The position numbers were made by a program, and so were the translations under genes. The notes under the pieces were generated by a model, which was not told where the DNA came from, did no database searches, and saw nothing but the letters and a program-made list of their open reading frames with translations. A stretch of 64,000 bases of DNA. Source: Omphalotus guepiniiformis. Lineage: Eukaryota; Basidiomycota; Agaricomycetes; Agaricales; Omphalotaceae. Where the stretch lies: contig JAQOOI010000053.1 in the NCBI GenBank assembly GCA_028554645.1, forward strand, positions 294,748 through 358,747, written 5' to 3'. The first letter of the stretch is position 1. Every line of letters begins with the position of its first letter. Positions 1 to 11,062 of the stretch are shown in pieces.

Positions 1-1
1 C

Positions 2-3000
2 AAAAAGTCTTTACGCTTCGTGAAAGGTACTAAGGGACGAGATCTCAAATTGTCGGTCACAATCGAAGACATAGAAAGTGGCAAACAAATTGAGACGTCG
101 GCATTACTTGATAGTGGAGCCACGGGTTCTTGCGTAAACAAAGAATTCGTAGAGAAGCACGGCTTAACTGTCAAGAAACTACCAATCAGGATGCCGGTAT
201 ATAATGCAGATGGTACCTTAAACGAAGACGGTTCAATCGAAGGATTCGTGGAAGTCAGATTGGCAATAGGAGATCATGCGGAACGCATTGAACTTGCTGT
301 TACCAATTTAGGAAAAACGGACATTTTCTTAGGACTAGACTGGTTAAGACGTCATAATCCAAACATAGATTGGAATGACTCAATCTTGAACTTTGACCGG
401 TGTCCAAAGAAGTGCGGCTATATTCCGTTTTACCTAAAACCCGAATCTGAGGCTGAGATCCAAGAACTCGAAGAAGGCGACAGGTTGTTTTACCTGAACT
501 GGGACGGATATCTCCGGAGTATGACTTTTGGAAAAGGAAAAAAGACAGAGTCAAAGGCAGACAAGTATGTCAATGAGTACAAAGATGTCTTTGACGAAGC
601 CGATTTCCAAAATCTACCGGAACGTAGACCCTGGGACCATGCGATCGAATTAAAGCCGGACTTCACACCGGTTGATTGCAAAGTATATCCATTAAACCCT
701 GCGGAACAAATAGTATTGGATGAGTTCATCAAGGAAAACCTGAAATCTGGACGAATCAGAACGTCAAAGTCACCTATGGCGTCACCATTCTTCTTCGTTA
801 AAAAGAAGGACGGGAAACTTCGACCAGTCCAGGATTATCGGAAACTGAATGAAGCAACGATAAAGAACAAATATCCGTTGCCGCTCATTCAGGAACTCAT
901 CGATAAACTAAAAGATTCCAAGGTCTTTTCTAAAATGGATGTCCGATGGGGATATAACAATATCCGGATCAAGGACGGTGATGAATGGAAGGCGGCCTTT
1001 AGAACTAATCGGGGACTCTTTGAGCCAACGGTTATGTTCTTTGGACTCACAAATTCTCCCGCGACCTTTCAAGCTTTCATGAATCACATATTGAGAGACT
1101 TGATCAACGAAGGTCATGTCATGGTATACTTAGACGACATTTTAGTATTCACGGATACAATCGAAGAACATCGATCAATTGTAAAAAGGGTATTAGATAT
1201 ATTACGAGAACATAAACTATATCTGAGACCCGAGAAATGTGAATTCGAAACAGATGTCGTTGAGTATCTGGGAGTTTTTGTGGGAAACGGACAAGTACGC
1301 ATGGACCCGAAGAAAGTTAAGGCGGTAAAAGATTGGAAAGTGCCGGGAAACAAGAAAGAAGTACAATCTTTCTTGGGTTTCTGCAACTTTTACCGACGAT
1401 TCATTCGAGAGTTTAGTCAAATAGCCAAACCATTGTCTTCACTTACCGGGAACACGAAATGGGAATGGACAGAGCTACAACTGCAGGCATTCGAAGAACT
1501 CAAGAGAAGAATTGCTGAGGAAGTAGTTTTGACCATACCCAGGGATCAGGGACAATTCCGTGTAGAAGCGGATTCATCGGATTATGCAAATGGAGCCGTG
1601 CTATCACAAAAAATAGACGGTAAATGGTGGCCAATCGCCTTTAGGTCGAGATCTCTTAATGAAACGGAACGTAATTATGAGATCTACGATAAGGAAATGA
1701 TGGCTATCATGGATTCCCTTGCAGATTGGCGACAATACCTAATGGGAGCAGCAGAATCCTTTGAGATTTACACAGATCATCAAAATCTGCAGTATTTCAA
1801 GAAGCCCCAGAAGTTGAACCGTCGACAAGCCCGATGGATAACGGAATTATCAGAATATGATTTTACCTTGATCCATAAACCTGGAAAGTCAATGGGGAAG
1901 CCTGATGCATTGTCCAGGATGGCCAATCATGAGACGGGGGAAAATGACAATGCGAACGTAGTACTTCTGAAGCCGGAACTTTTTTCGATCAATAAACTAG
2001 AAATGCCCGAAGATGAGATCTTAGATCTTATCAAAAAGAAGTCAAAAGTACGGGATAATCTAGTCAATAAGGCTTTAGAAGGAAAAGATCAGGGTTGGGT
2101 CGAGTCATCAGAAGGAATAGTCACATGGCAAGATCGAATCTACGTACCTATTGACAATAGGTTACGAGGAAAGATCATTGGCATTCATCATGACTCAGTT
2201 CTTGCGGGACATCCGGGACAATTTAAAACCATGGAGTTGGTAACAAGGAACTATTGGTGGCCAGGAATCACTCAAGATGTACGGAAGTACGTTAAGGGTT
2301 GCGAAAAATGTCAGGCTACTAAAAGTCATCGAACTAAACCAACTGGAACTCTGGTACCGAATGAGATTCCGGATGGACCATGGCAGACAATCGGAACGGA
2401 CTTAATTGGTGAACTACCGGAAGCTGGCGGATTTAATGCAATAAGCGTAACCGTAGATCATTTCACAAAGCGGGCACGCTTAGTTCCCACGCATATGTCA
2501 TTAACGTCGGAAGGAATGGCTCGGATCTATAGAGACAGGATCTTCCCAATACACGGATTACCACGAAAAATCATTCATGATAGAGGTCCACAATATCACT
2601 CTAAATTCATGAAGGAACTTTACCAACTATTGGGAATTCAGGGTAGTTTCACAACGGCGTACCATCCACAGAGTAATGGTCAAACTGAACGAATAAACCA
2701 AGAGATAGAACATTATCTCAGGATTTTCATTAATCAGCATCAGAATGACTGGCACGAGTGGTTGCCAACAGCGGAATTCGTATTGAATGATAGAGTACAC
2801 TCAGCTACAAAAGTGTCTCCATTCTTTGCGGATATGGGAAGACATCCGTATAAAGGAACAGCTCCGGTTAAGAAGTCATCAAACCCAACGGCACAGGAAT
2901 TTGCGGAATCAATGAAGAAGATCAGAGAAGAAGTAGGATTGGCATTGACGAAGGCAAAAGCAGACATGGCACGACATTACGACAAGAAGCGGACAGCGTC

Positions 3001-3601
3001 AATAGAATACAAGCCGAAAGACAAAGTTTGGCTTGAAGCAACAAATCTAACGTCCGATCGTCCAATGAAAAAACTGGATGATAAAAGATTTGGCCCATTC
3101 GAAGTCGTAGAAAAAGTAGGCGCCACATCCTATCGTCTTAAGATACCAAAAACCTGGAAACGGATCCATCCTGTGTTTAACGAAGTACTGCTTACTCCAT
3201 ATCACGAACCGCAATTTCCGGAACAACCCAAGAACGATCGACCCCCGCCTGTGATAGAAGGAAAAGAGCCGGAGTTTGAAGTAGAAGAGATCGTAGATTC
3301 AGGGAAATACAGGGGAGGAAAATTTGGATACAAAGTACACTGGAAAGGATATTCGCGACACGAGCAGACATGGGAGCCGTTAGCGAATCTAACAAATGCG
3401 AAGGAAGCGATTGAGGATTTCCACAAAAAATTTCCCAATAAACCTCGACTTCGTAAACTCGAAATACCTATTTCCTCATTCCCGACATCATTATTTCGAC
3501 CAATGCCTAAACACAATACCTATACCGAAGTAGTAGATCAAAAGAAAATGCCAACTGAGGCCTTAGCAGTGAAGTTAGGACGATGGGGACATCGTGCCTA
3601 A
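2..3601 (+). CDS. Pol polyprotein of Ty3/Gypsy chromovirus (5' partial)
   Basis: Encodes the enzymes that copy and integrate the element. Numbering from the GTG codon at 20: aspartic protease motif LLDSGATG near residue 29; reverse transcriptase with the YLDD catalytic box at residues 370-373; RNase H starting around residue 513 (EADSSD); integrase zinc finger H-H-C-C around residue 723 (HHDSVLAGHPG to CEKCQATK); the DDE core with GTDLIG, HDRGPQY and TERINQE; and a C-terminal chromodomain around residues 1087-1130 (FEVEEIVDSG, YKVHWKGYSRHEQTWEP). Chromodomains of this family bind methylated histone H3 tails and steer insertion. The frame is open to the left edge and has no ATG before residue 58, so it is most likely the continuation of a Gag-Pol frame rather than a gene starting here. 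No stops or frameshifts are seen. Confidence 0.93.
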   Translation, partial: KKSLRFVKGTKGRDLKLSVTIEDIESGKQIETSALLDSGATGSCVNKEFVEKHGLTVKKLPIRMPVYNADGTLNEDGSIEGFVEVRLAIGDHAERIELAVTNLGKTDIFLGLDWLRRHNPNIDWNDSILNFDRCPKKCGYIPFYLKPESEAEIQELEEGDRLFYLNWDGYLRSMTFGKGKKTESKADKYVNEYKDVFDEADFQNLPERRPWDHAIELKPDFTPVDCKVYPLNPAEQIVLDEFIKENLKSGRIRTSKSPMASPFFFVKKKDGKLRPVQDYRKLNEATIKNKYPLPLIQELIDKLKDSKVFSKMDVRWGYNNIRIKDGDEWKAAFRTNRGLFEPTVMFFGLTNSPATFQAFMNHILRDLINEGHVMVYLDDILVFTDTIEEHRSIVKRVLDILREHKLYLRPEKCEFETDVVEYLGVFVGNGQVRMDPKKVKAVKDWKVPGNKKEVQSFLGFCNFYRRFIREFSQIAKPLSSLTGNTKWEWTELQLQAFEELKRRIAEEVVLTIPRDQGQFRVEADSSDYANGAVLSQKIDGKWWPIAFRSRSLNETERNYEIYDKEMMAIMDSLADWRQYLMGAAESFEIYTDHQNLQYFKKPQKLNRRQARWITELSEYDFTLIHKPGKSMGKPDALSRMANHETGENDNANVVLLKPELFSINKLEMPEDEILDLIKKKSKVRDNLVNKALEGKDQGWVESSEGIVTWQDRIYVPIDNRLRGKIIGIHHDSVLAGHPGQFKTMELVTRNYWWPGITQDVRKYVKGCEKCQATKSHRTKPTGTLVPNEIPDGPWQTIGTDLIGELPEAGGFNAISVTVDHFTKRARLVPTHMSLTSEGMARIYRDRIFPIHGLPRKIIHDRGPQYHSKFMKELYQLLGIQGSFTTAYHPQSNGQTERINQEIEHYLRIFINQHQNDWHEWLPTAEFVLNDRVHSATKVSPFFADMGRHPYKGTAPVKKSSNPTAQEFAESMKKIREEVGLALTKAKADMARHYDKKRTASIEYKPKDKVWLEATNLTSDRPMKKLDDKRFGPFEVVEKVGATSYRLKIPKTWKRIHPVFNEVLLTPYHEPQFPEQPKNDRPPPVIEGKEPEFEVEEIVDSGKYRGGKFGYKVHWKGYSRHEQTWEPLANLTNAKEAIEDFHKKFPNKPRLRKLEIPISSFPTSLFRPMPKHNTYTEVVDQKKMPTEALAVKLGRWGHRA

Positions 3602-3612
3602 GGAGGGGGTAA

Positions 3613-4082
3613 TGTTACGAACAATGTATTCTTTTTTCTTTTTCATCTTATCTTATCAACTGTTGGTACATATAGACACTTTTATTATCAGTAGATAGTA
3701 TCGTATTACTCAGATCTAGGGTTATATTAATTACGCATGTAGACAGCACAATGATCTTAGACACGCACAGAACACCAGGCGATCGAGATCACAACATGTA
3801 TATCCTGAGGCGATCGTAACTCATGAATAAATCATGGTATACACATGTTAATTAGTCAAGGGTTACAACCCAGGGTTTAGGGTATTATTTACGTATATAA
3901 GAACACTTCTTTTGTAGAATACTTCTTTAGCTTCGATCTAGTTTAATCTCCTCGAGTTAAACCTGTACTTAGCTATTCCCTCTTCTCAATTCTATCTCTC
4001 TTGCTTCGTCTTCTTATCTTCTTTGTAAGAAGTTAGATTCTGTGTGAAGTTACTTGAGTAATAACTCGGGTCGCTAACAACA
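3613..4082 (+). repeat. 3' long terminal repeat
   Basis: Starts TGTTACGAAC directly after the purine tract and ends near GCTAACAACA; TGTTA at the start is the inverse of TAACA at 4075-4079. The exact right end (4079 or 4082) cannot be settled without the other LTR. Length is about 470 bp. Confidence 0.75.
3894..3900 (+). promoter_or_regulatory. TATA box inside the LTR
   Basis: TATATAA lies about two thirds into the LTR, followed by a pyrimidine-rich stretch. This is the usual place for the element's RNA polymerase II promoter. Inferred from motif and position only. Confidence 0.5.
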
Positions 4083-4718
4083 TGCTCTCGTTGTGAAGCC
4101 GGATACACTCGGGTCACATACCAGTCTTTGCTAGGGTTGGGTAGCGCGAAACTGCTGGATTATCACAGTTGCATCAATCCGGCGTGTCATGAAGAATAGA
4201 AGAGTACGACTTCAAAATAGAAAGAGAACTACATTTATGCCAAGTCACCTTTCTCCCTGCAAAGAGTCTGAAATTGCCGCTTCGCCAGAAGTTGCAATTT
4301 GGAGCTTCAGCCGCTCATAGTAATTGCATACCTGTCTTTGAAACACCTTAGATGGCCTTGCTTGGATTCCTTGAACTATCAAGACGATTCTTCACTAATC
4401 AAAATAACGGTATTCCCGATGGGATGGACTTGGCATGGACGAAGAAATTGAAGTTGGTACTGTCATGATCAGCGACGAGCCGTTGACGCGTTAACCTCGG
4501 CTCAGCGCGGCAGGCTCAGTGTGACAAGAAATTTAACTAGGTATTTTTAGTTGAACTGCCAAACACTACACAGGCATCGGCCATCGCCGGAATTGCACGT
4601 TGGTCGTCCGCTCGGGCGCTCAAACTGTCTCTTCAGCGGCGCATCAATCTTCTCCGAGCTAATCGAATAAGAGCAATCGAGTATGGACCCCTTACGCAGA
4701 CACAGACTTCAAAGCTTC

Positions 4719-4747
4719 AACGACAACGACAACGACAACGACAACGA
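4719..4747. repeat. (AACGAC)n microsatellite
   Basis: About five uninterrupted copies of a 6-bp unit in non-coding DNA. Confidence 0.85.
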
Positions 4748-5956
4748 GAATTTGGACGCCACTGACATGCAAACTTAGCTTAAACTCTAGATCTCACTTT
4801 TGCACGCTTTGCGAGCTTTGCATGGGACATATCCCGTGGCATGCGTTTCAGATTCAACAGTCACCAGGTGCCCAGGTGCCAGGTGGCTTCTGGATCGGAT
4901 TCTGGACCGTGTCAATAGTACATACAGCGTTTCGCGCAGCTGGCTGCCTTGCCTACATACTTTTTAGGAAACTACATATACATTCATAGGAAGTACTTCA
5001 TGCTCGACCTAGGCTTGATGAGTTCAAACTTCGAAAGCTTCAACGTTGAGTGGTTCGGGTTCTTCCTTCCTCCAGGTTCTCCCGACTCTCGCCGGAGGTA
5101 TAATCTCCGGAATTTCCGTGAGTCGATAGTCGAGTGTCTAAGTTACGTAGGGAGTTTTTGACTCGTTGGAGGAGGGAGTCCTACACACCTACGCAAGATG
5201 ACTCAACTGTGATTCAACACGATGTACATTCCCCAGTGTTTTGTATGCAATTCATAGTTCACGTACGTACGGTACAGAACGAAACACATTCATTCAAGAA
5301 GAACGTACCCACTGTTTCAAAAAAGTGTGTCCTCTACAGCGCCGTGATATACTTATCACTTCAGTGTAATATCCTCGGGGCAACCTCCGCCGGTACGTAC
5401 CTACACCGTGAAAGACCTACACCCGTATCCATGTAATCAAAATCCGTAAAAAATTCTTTGCGATATCACCATGCGTGGCGCACTCTAGGTAAATCCCTAC
5501 AAGTAGCTCTGCAAAAACTTCTCCGGAGGGAAAAACCCGGTACCTCGTGGATGACGGAAATCATCCATTGAGGCTTCAGCTTCAGCGCTTCAGGCCCCAG
5601 GACCAGGAGTACGTATGTATGTAGGAGCTGAGGAGCTTCCAGGTACCATCGTGCCTTTCCTCAAAGTCCTGCATACTTACCTCTGCTGCCCGAAGCTGGC
5701 CACGTTCACGCTCGCCCAATCTTTTCTTCATCTGGCGATTTAGAAATGCGGCCACGCACGTCGTGATCCAGCCTGCATCAACTCGTTGAAAAAAAGAACG
5801 AAACGAGAGAAGTAAGGCTCGTCCAAAAGGGGTGAAGAGCTATGTAATCATGTAAGCAGTGCTGGTGACCAGTCAGTACAAGTAAAATCCGTGTATCCAT
5901 TCCAGATGCAGAACCTGTGCAGAACTACTAAAACGCCCGCACCGCAGCCTGAGGAG

Positions 5957-5961
5957 AAAAA
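5957..5961 (-). terminator. Pol III T-run terminator of tRNA-Thr
   Basis: Five T on the minus strand, 17 bp past the tRNA discriminator base. This is the normal eukaryotic RNA polymerase III stop signal. Confidence 0.75.
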
Positions 5962-5977
5962 GTCATGACCGGATCAT

Positions 5978-6060
5978 TTCCTTCTAGCCGACTTGAACGA
6001 CTGACCTCGTCATAGCCACATGGTACTAGTGACGCGCTCTACCAACTGAGCTAAGAAGGA
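5978..6060 (-). tRNA. tRNA-Thr (anticodon AGT) with 10-nt intron
   Basis: Read on the minus strand it folds fully. Acceptor TCCTTCT pairs with AGAAGGA (6060-6054 with 5985-5979), with A73 at 5978. The D arm is GCTC/GAGC with an AGTTGGTA loop. The anticodon stem CGTCA/TGACG has loop C32-T33-AGT-A37, then a 10-nt insert at 6023-6014 (CCATGTGGCT) at the canonical 37/38 position, then A38. The variable loop is AGGTC. The T arm is AGTCG/CGGCT with loop TTCAAGT. Anticodon AGT (6027-6025) is read as IGU and decodes Thr codons. The insert is removed by the tRNA splicing endonuclease. Confidence 0.93.
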
Positions 6061-6663
6061 ATATCTTGCAAATGTTTTGAACGTTAGATATTCAATATGA
6101 CCTATGGACGTTTGAACCAAGTATCTACGAAAAGTGCGAAGCGTACAACATCGACTTGGGAGACGAGCAGGAAATTATTCATACGCTTCCTGCTTCAGAA
6201 ATAGGCCCCTCGCTTTCAAGGACAGAACATAACGCATTGCGATTCTCTTACGGCCTCCAGGCCCAGACCCAGGAACATACAGAGTACTCAGGAAAACAGT
6301 GAACACACACGACTCGGAGAAAAAAAAATCAGCGGCATAGCGTCGTAATAAACCATGAGTCAAACTTCGGTGTTGATGACCAATGCATTGCAGGAAGAGA
6401 GAGAGAGCAAAAAGAGTATTGAGTATTGGGATGATGTTGTATCGATACACATTAAGACCGAGTAGGAGAGAGGGAGCGGGTACAGAAGGGACGGGACGCC
6501 ATGATGACAAAATGCGCTAATGGGACAGTGCAACGAGGAGGGGGGTAACAATTCCAGACAAGTGAGAATAACATCCAGCAACCATACAGCACAGCACAGC
6601 GCGAGACACAAGAAAAAAAAAGGCGGCGGCGGCGGCGAAAAGGTAAAGGGTGCCGGCCCCGCC

Positions 6664-7941
6664 TTAGAAAGTTTCTTCTTCGTCCACTGGAGCTGCGTCT
6701 GGGTCGGGTACTTCAAATCCTTCCTGTTAGGCGACGACCAAAGATGGGTAAAGGTGTATGAAAAAGAAACGCCAAGATAGATGACGAGATATAGACGCAC
6801 CTCAGTGGAATACAAGATCGCTTGAATTTTCCGTAACGTCGGGTCATCAGGGGCTCCCTCAGATTCAAGCTGCTCCTGCACCATAATCTCAATCTCCCGA
6901 AGCTAAAGAGACCCCAGCCCTATTCTCAGTACCACACAAACATCAAGCACCCCTCAAATAACGCACCTTTTCGAAATAAAAGTCCCTCTCCTTTTCCAAG
7001 CCCTCCAAATGCCCACTCATCTCCTTAAGCTGCGTCTGCAAATGTTGTACCGCTTCATTAGGCTGCGTCGACCCAGCACGATGACCGCTTATAGGCGTCC
7101 TTCCTCCGGCTCTCGCACCGCCAACACCGAGGTTCCCAGCACGCGAGGAAGTTCCGGAATGAATCGGTGCAATCGTCGCTGGTGTGTCAGTCGGAGCGCC
7201 TTTACGTCGCGCGACGGGGTCGTACCCTTGTCCACCGTAGTTTTGATCCCAAAAACGTTTTATCCATTGCAGAAATTCTAGGTTGTCCCTGAGTAGGAGG
7301 AAGGAGGGTTAGTGTTGGTGAGATTGAAGTGAAGGGGAAGGACAGGGGAAAGAGGGTAATCGGGATGAAGAAGACGCGATAGAAGATGTAATAGGGTGAC
7401 ATGATAATAGCTGACGCGATGATTCATGCGAGATGCCAGCACGGAGTTTGTGACTCGGAAGAGTGAAGCGAGAAAAAGATACAAAGACACGTACTGCATC
7501 TTGCATTTGACGAGTTTCTCTACTAGTATAGGCTAGAATCCCAGAAGAATGAAATGAGCGTCGTAAGAGAAACACAGTTCAACCACACACCTTGTCTATC
7601 TTTTTCGCCTTGAACACATTCTGCATCACCTTGAAATTGGCGATATACTCATACTCGTGTTTCGCATTCATCTTCACCCTCGACATCGGTACATCACCTG
7701 TACAGACAATGCCCACGCACCAAGATCGTCAATGAAAAGAGGGAGGGACATGAAAGAATTATATCAGATCGCGTTCTCCGATTCGGAACGAAGACCAAAA
7801 AAAACCAGAAGAAAAATGCTCACCGTAGATAGAGTCGATGATTTGGCAGTACGCAGCACCAGTCCCGCATTGCTCGACTTTAGTGTAATTTATTTGAAGG
7901 AGGTCGTTGAGCCAGGCTAGTAAATCTGTCCTTGAAGCCAT
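6664..7941 (-). CDS. EB1/Mal3/Bim1 microtubule plus-end tracking protein
   Basis: Binds growing microtubule plus ends and recruits other tip proteins. Six exons, all with GT-AG boundaries and consistent phases: 7941-7824, 7697-7591, 7532-7495, 7288-6967, 6902-6801 and 6723-6664, giving 248 residues, close to yeast Bim1 and Mal3. The N-terminal calponin-homology domain covers about residues 1-105 ([15 protein letters not shown], then [15 protein letters not shown]). A basic Ser/Gly/Thr-rich linker follows, then the coiled-coil EB-homology domain at about 170-230 ([31 protein letters not shown]). The acidic tail ends VDEEETF instead of the classical EEY/EEF end bound by CAP-Gly proteins. The start is the ATG directly before [11 protein letters not shown]. 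No disruption is seen; this is one of the few clearly intact host genes in the window. Confidence 0.95.
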
Positions 7942-8649
7942 CGGTGGAACCAGCAGAACAAAACGAAATCAGCAGTGTCACGGTAATGTCACGTTGCGTC
8001 ACGCCGTGTTGAAGAGTTTGTCGTTGATTGGTTGCGTCTAGGTCACGCGATTCAATTAACCATCTAGCGCCCACATAGACGCTCTAAATTGTTGCTTTCC
8101 GCGAGATATTTGCAACGAGTAAACCACAGCAATAGACCAAGAACACGTTGATGCATCTAGCTTATTTGCATGCGGACATTATACGATACAAAGTGAGAGG
8201 TCATCAAGACGGGCAATCCCTCACGCATACTACGTTCACTACGTTGCCTTGACGTTGCCAGCGTGAACGTCGACGTCGAAGGTCCAAAGATATCGATAAA
8301 ATCCAGAAAGGCAAAATTCAGTGGTGAGCCAATGTTTTGAACGCGGTGCTACCTTAGCAACCTAGCTTGCATCTACATGAGGGACGACGGATAGATCTTG
8401 AAGCTTTGAAGACCCGGGAACGAAAGTCTCGACCGAGTCAGCCTGCGAGTCGATACGGGAATGGAAGCTAATGCTGACGCAGGGAAGCAATCGTGTAGCG
8501 CTGAAGCTAAAGCTAAAGACAAGTAGCCCCGTATCATGAATGTCCTTGAGCTTGAGGTCCGTGAGCAGGAAGGTATTCGTTCATTTTCATGCAGTCTACC
8601 TAGGAAAAGATGGTTTCGTCAAGGAAGTATTTGAACTCGAATATTAGAC
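7942..8649. other. Intergenic, EB1 5' region
   Basis: Lies between the EB1 start codon and the stop of the next minus-strand gene, so it should hold the EB1 promoter. No TATA box or other site stands out. An extra 3' exon of the neighbouring gene is possible here (a good GTAAGT donor lies just before its stop at 8650), but the predicted continuation is of low complexity. Confidence 0.45.
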
Positions 8650-9887
8650 TCACTTACCATCTTCAACTGGCAGCAATACCTCACCGGAAAGAAGTTCTAA
8701 TCCACAAACACCACCATATCGCTCAACGTTGCAACGCATAATCCTGCCCCTTCCAATCGCAGCCTCCATATCCCTATCCCTCTTGATAATATTCTCCCCC
8801 TCTTCCATCAAGGCTTTCTGGGCGATCGATACTAAACCCACCGCGCTGGGACCCACCACCCGGTCGGGCGTCTCTGGTAACCCTTCGATATCTGTAGGCA
8901 CTACTTGGTGGGGCGGAATGAATTTTCGAACTCTTCCGGTTTCTCGGCGTGTCTAGGGCTGTTATTATAGCAATGCCTGAAACGAGGAGAATCAATTCAC
9001 ATAAGAACTACAAAACCTCAAATGAAGGCTTGCCTCGGTTCTCTAAAATATTCGCTTCCTCTTTCATCGCATTATACCTCGTTGCCAGTCTCGTCGGCGT
9101 AGCAGAAAATACAGAATCAGAACTAGGGGAAAAGTCGCTCCCGATGGTGAGCGCAGTGCTAATATCTAATTTAAGAAAAAGTCAGATTCCAGGTTTCGAA
9201 CGAGTGCACACTCAACCAACTTACACCTCAAAGGCGGGGCTTGCTATGCTCTCCAACACTTGGCACACAAGCACCCATCGTAAACGGCGACGTAGCACAG
9301 GTCAACAACCCTTTCCCTTCTTCCCTTCTTCCCTTCTTCCCTTCTTCCCTTCTTCCCTTCCACCGTCCTTCTCGCAGACGCCGGCTCCGTTATCCTATCC
9401 ACCCTTTGCGCCTCAGCAACATAAATCGATAACCAATACATGTACAGGTGGTCCATTCCTAATAGCCGCAGCGCCTCAGATTCCGCTTCTTGAGCAACAC
9501 CCTCAGGTATGACGCCAACTCCCTAAGAAACCGGAGGAAATTGTGGAAGATTTCCAAATGAGGGTATTTCAGACGAGCTTAACGTCGGTGCCTAAAGCGG
9601 GAACGTTTCTGACTTCACGAATGAAAGCGATACAGTCGAGGTGGGTGGAGCTATTTGATTAAGGGGTGAAAATGGTTGGGGCTATAGGAGGGCAAGCAAA
9701 TCGTTAATAAATGATAGGGTTCAAGAATACGAGGCAAAGACAGACGCACGGATACAGAACTTGTTGCTGAATTTCCTAGAAACCTCCCACAAAGTGCGAG
9801 GACGACGTTCATGGTGGTAACCTCGGGGAATGTGATAGCGGCGACGCGGGGGTAGTTGATGGTACTCGGACTAGCTCCGTATCTCAT
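8650..9887 (-). CDS. Unidentified multi-exon protein
   Basis: Not recognised. Successive minus-strand open segments can be joined by plausible splices. The first starts MRYGASPSTINYPRVAAI. Others contain STHLDCIAFIREVRNVP, then GVIPEGVAQEAESEALR leading into MDHLYMYWLSIYVAEAQR, then LATRYNAMKEEANILEN, and the last runs from FIPPHQVVPTDIEGLPE to LLSGEVLLPVEDGK at 8650. The third and last segments are rich in charged residues and look genuinely coding. No signal peptide or membrane segment is clear. The exact splice sites, especially around 9740 and 9310-9360 where a microsatellite interrupts, are uncertain, and the last exon may continue past 8650. The gene is head-to-tail with EB1. Confidence 0.5.
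9310..9361. repeat. (CCTTCTTC)n microsatellite
   Basis: About six copies of an 8-bp unit, probably in an intron of the unidentified gene at 8650-9887. Confidence 0.85.
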
Positions 9888-10374
9888 GATTAAAGGAAAA
9901 TTCTCTGCGTAAAAAGGAGAAACTCGCTTTGTCGATATGAATTCCTCTCCTGTTCTTCAACAGCTAGTTCTGGAGGAACGACAGAGTTTCCTCAACGCCT
10001 GCTGAGCATGATACTCGCGGCTTTGCGATGCATGCTCATGACGCAAATGCTAGTACCTTCTGCAGCGAATGGCACCTTCTGATGGTATGCAAAGCGTCCG
10101 TTCCGTCGAGTAGAAGACGATGAGAGATATGAGAGACAGTGATCATTGAGGCAAGCCAGAGATACGCAAAGAGCTGGAAATAAAGACTGGTCGGCCTATT
10201 CTCAACGACCAGCTTTATGAGGAAATTAGCATAAGGTTATCGAGAAAGTACAAGAAAAGCTTACTTTCTGGGTTTCCGGGTCACCGTCAAGGAATGAGTA
10301 GTGGCTTGGCTAGCATTCAGGTTAGGAAAGCTTGTGTAAGTCAACATCAAAGGCAAGGCGGTAAACTTATCACT
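9888..10374. other. Intergenic, upstream of the unidentified gene
   Basis: No coding potential with a recognisable domain and no repeat found. It ends at the outer edge of the fold-back element. Confidence 0.5.
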
Positions 10375-11062
10375 GCTGTGGGCCAAGCATTTTTGCGTGG
10401 GATTTCCGGAGGGTAGAATCTACTCGCGTTTGCCGCAGATTTCCGGAAGTGAAAAGACTTCATTTTTGTATAACATCTCATAGATAAAAATAAGTAGATT
10501 CAATAGGATTTTGGCAGAAGCAGAAGTACAGAACTTTGTTAAAATTTATATAAAGAAAAATGCGACTGAAAGAACAAAATTTTCCCTTTGTTTTATGTAT
10601 GTAGAAAGGAATAATATTTGCCTTTTTTTCTGCCTCATAAAAGCGCCGCGTTTTTGCTGAGGGAATGCTCCAGAAAAATGTCCAGTTTTCGCCTGCCGGA
10701 AATCGGGGAATTACCATATTAGGCGATTTATTTGCAAAAACAGGTGAGAATTCCTTTATTTTTTCAGAGCTTTCCCTCAGCAAAAACGCGACCCTTTTAT
10801 GAGGTAGAAAACAGGCAAAAATTAACTGATTTTACTGAGCATAAAACAAGGGCAAAAATTTGTTCTTTCAGTTGAATTTTTCTTTGTATAAATTTTAGTA
10901 AAAATTTGTAATTCTACTCATGTAAAAATCTTATTGAATCTTCACATTTTCATCTATGAGATATTTTACAAAAAAGAAGTCTTTTTCCTTCCAAAAATCC
11001 GCCACAAACGCGAGTAGTTTTTACCCTCCGAAAATCCCACGCAAAAACTCTTGGCCCACAGC
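10375..11062. mobile_element. Fold-back MITE-like element with long terminal inverted repeats
   Basis: The left end begins GCTGTGGGCCAAG and the right end is its complement, CTTGGCCCACAGC. Inverted similarity continues inward for about 300 bp on each side (10375 to about 10675, and about 10768 to 11062), including an inner pair that reads CTCAGCAAAAACGCG on one side. It is AT-rich with no transposase frame. The same end sequence recurs at about 31690, so this is a dispersed family. A target duplication is not obvious. A non-autonomous DNA transposon is the best reading. Confidence 0.75.

Larger units (their letters stand above)
1..4082 (+). mobile_element. Ty3/Gypsy chromovirus LTR retrotransposon (3' part)
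   Basis: The 3' portion of an LTR retrotransposon: an open Pol frame from the window edge to 3601, a purine-rich tract (AGGAGGGGG, 3601-3609) typical of the plus-strand primer site, and one LTR from about 3613 to 4079-4082. The 5' LTR, primer binding site and Gag lie left of the window, so target-site duplications cannot be compared. Domain order protease, RT, RNase H, integrase, chromodomain places it in the Ty3/Gypsy chromoviruses. The uninterrupted frame of about 1,200 codons suggests a young copy. Confidence 0.93.
4083..5977. other. Intergenic stretch without recognisable gene
   Basis: No frame here shows a known domain; short open frames are at chance level. It holds an AACGAC microsatellite at about 4719-4747 and several short self-complementary runs around 4860-4890. 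Nothing else can be supported. Confidence 0.6.

Noticed and set aside
6360..6884. 174-codon minus-strand frame
   Set aside because: Only its first part is coding; it is an EB1 exon read through the following intron. The real gene splices at 6801.
9178..9240. tRNA-like B-box (GTTCGAAACC) followed by a T-run on the minus strand
   Set aside because: No acceptor or T-stem pairing can be formed around it; it falls in a likely intron of the gene at 8650-9887.
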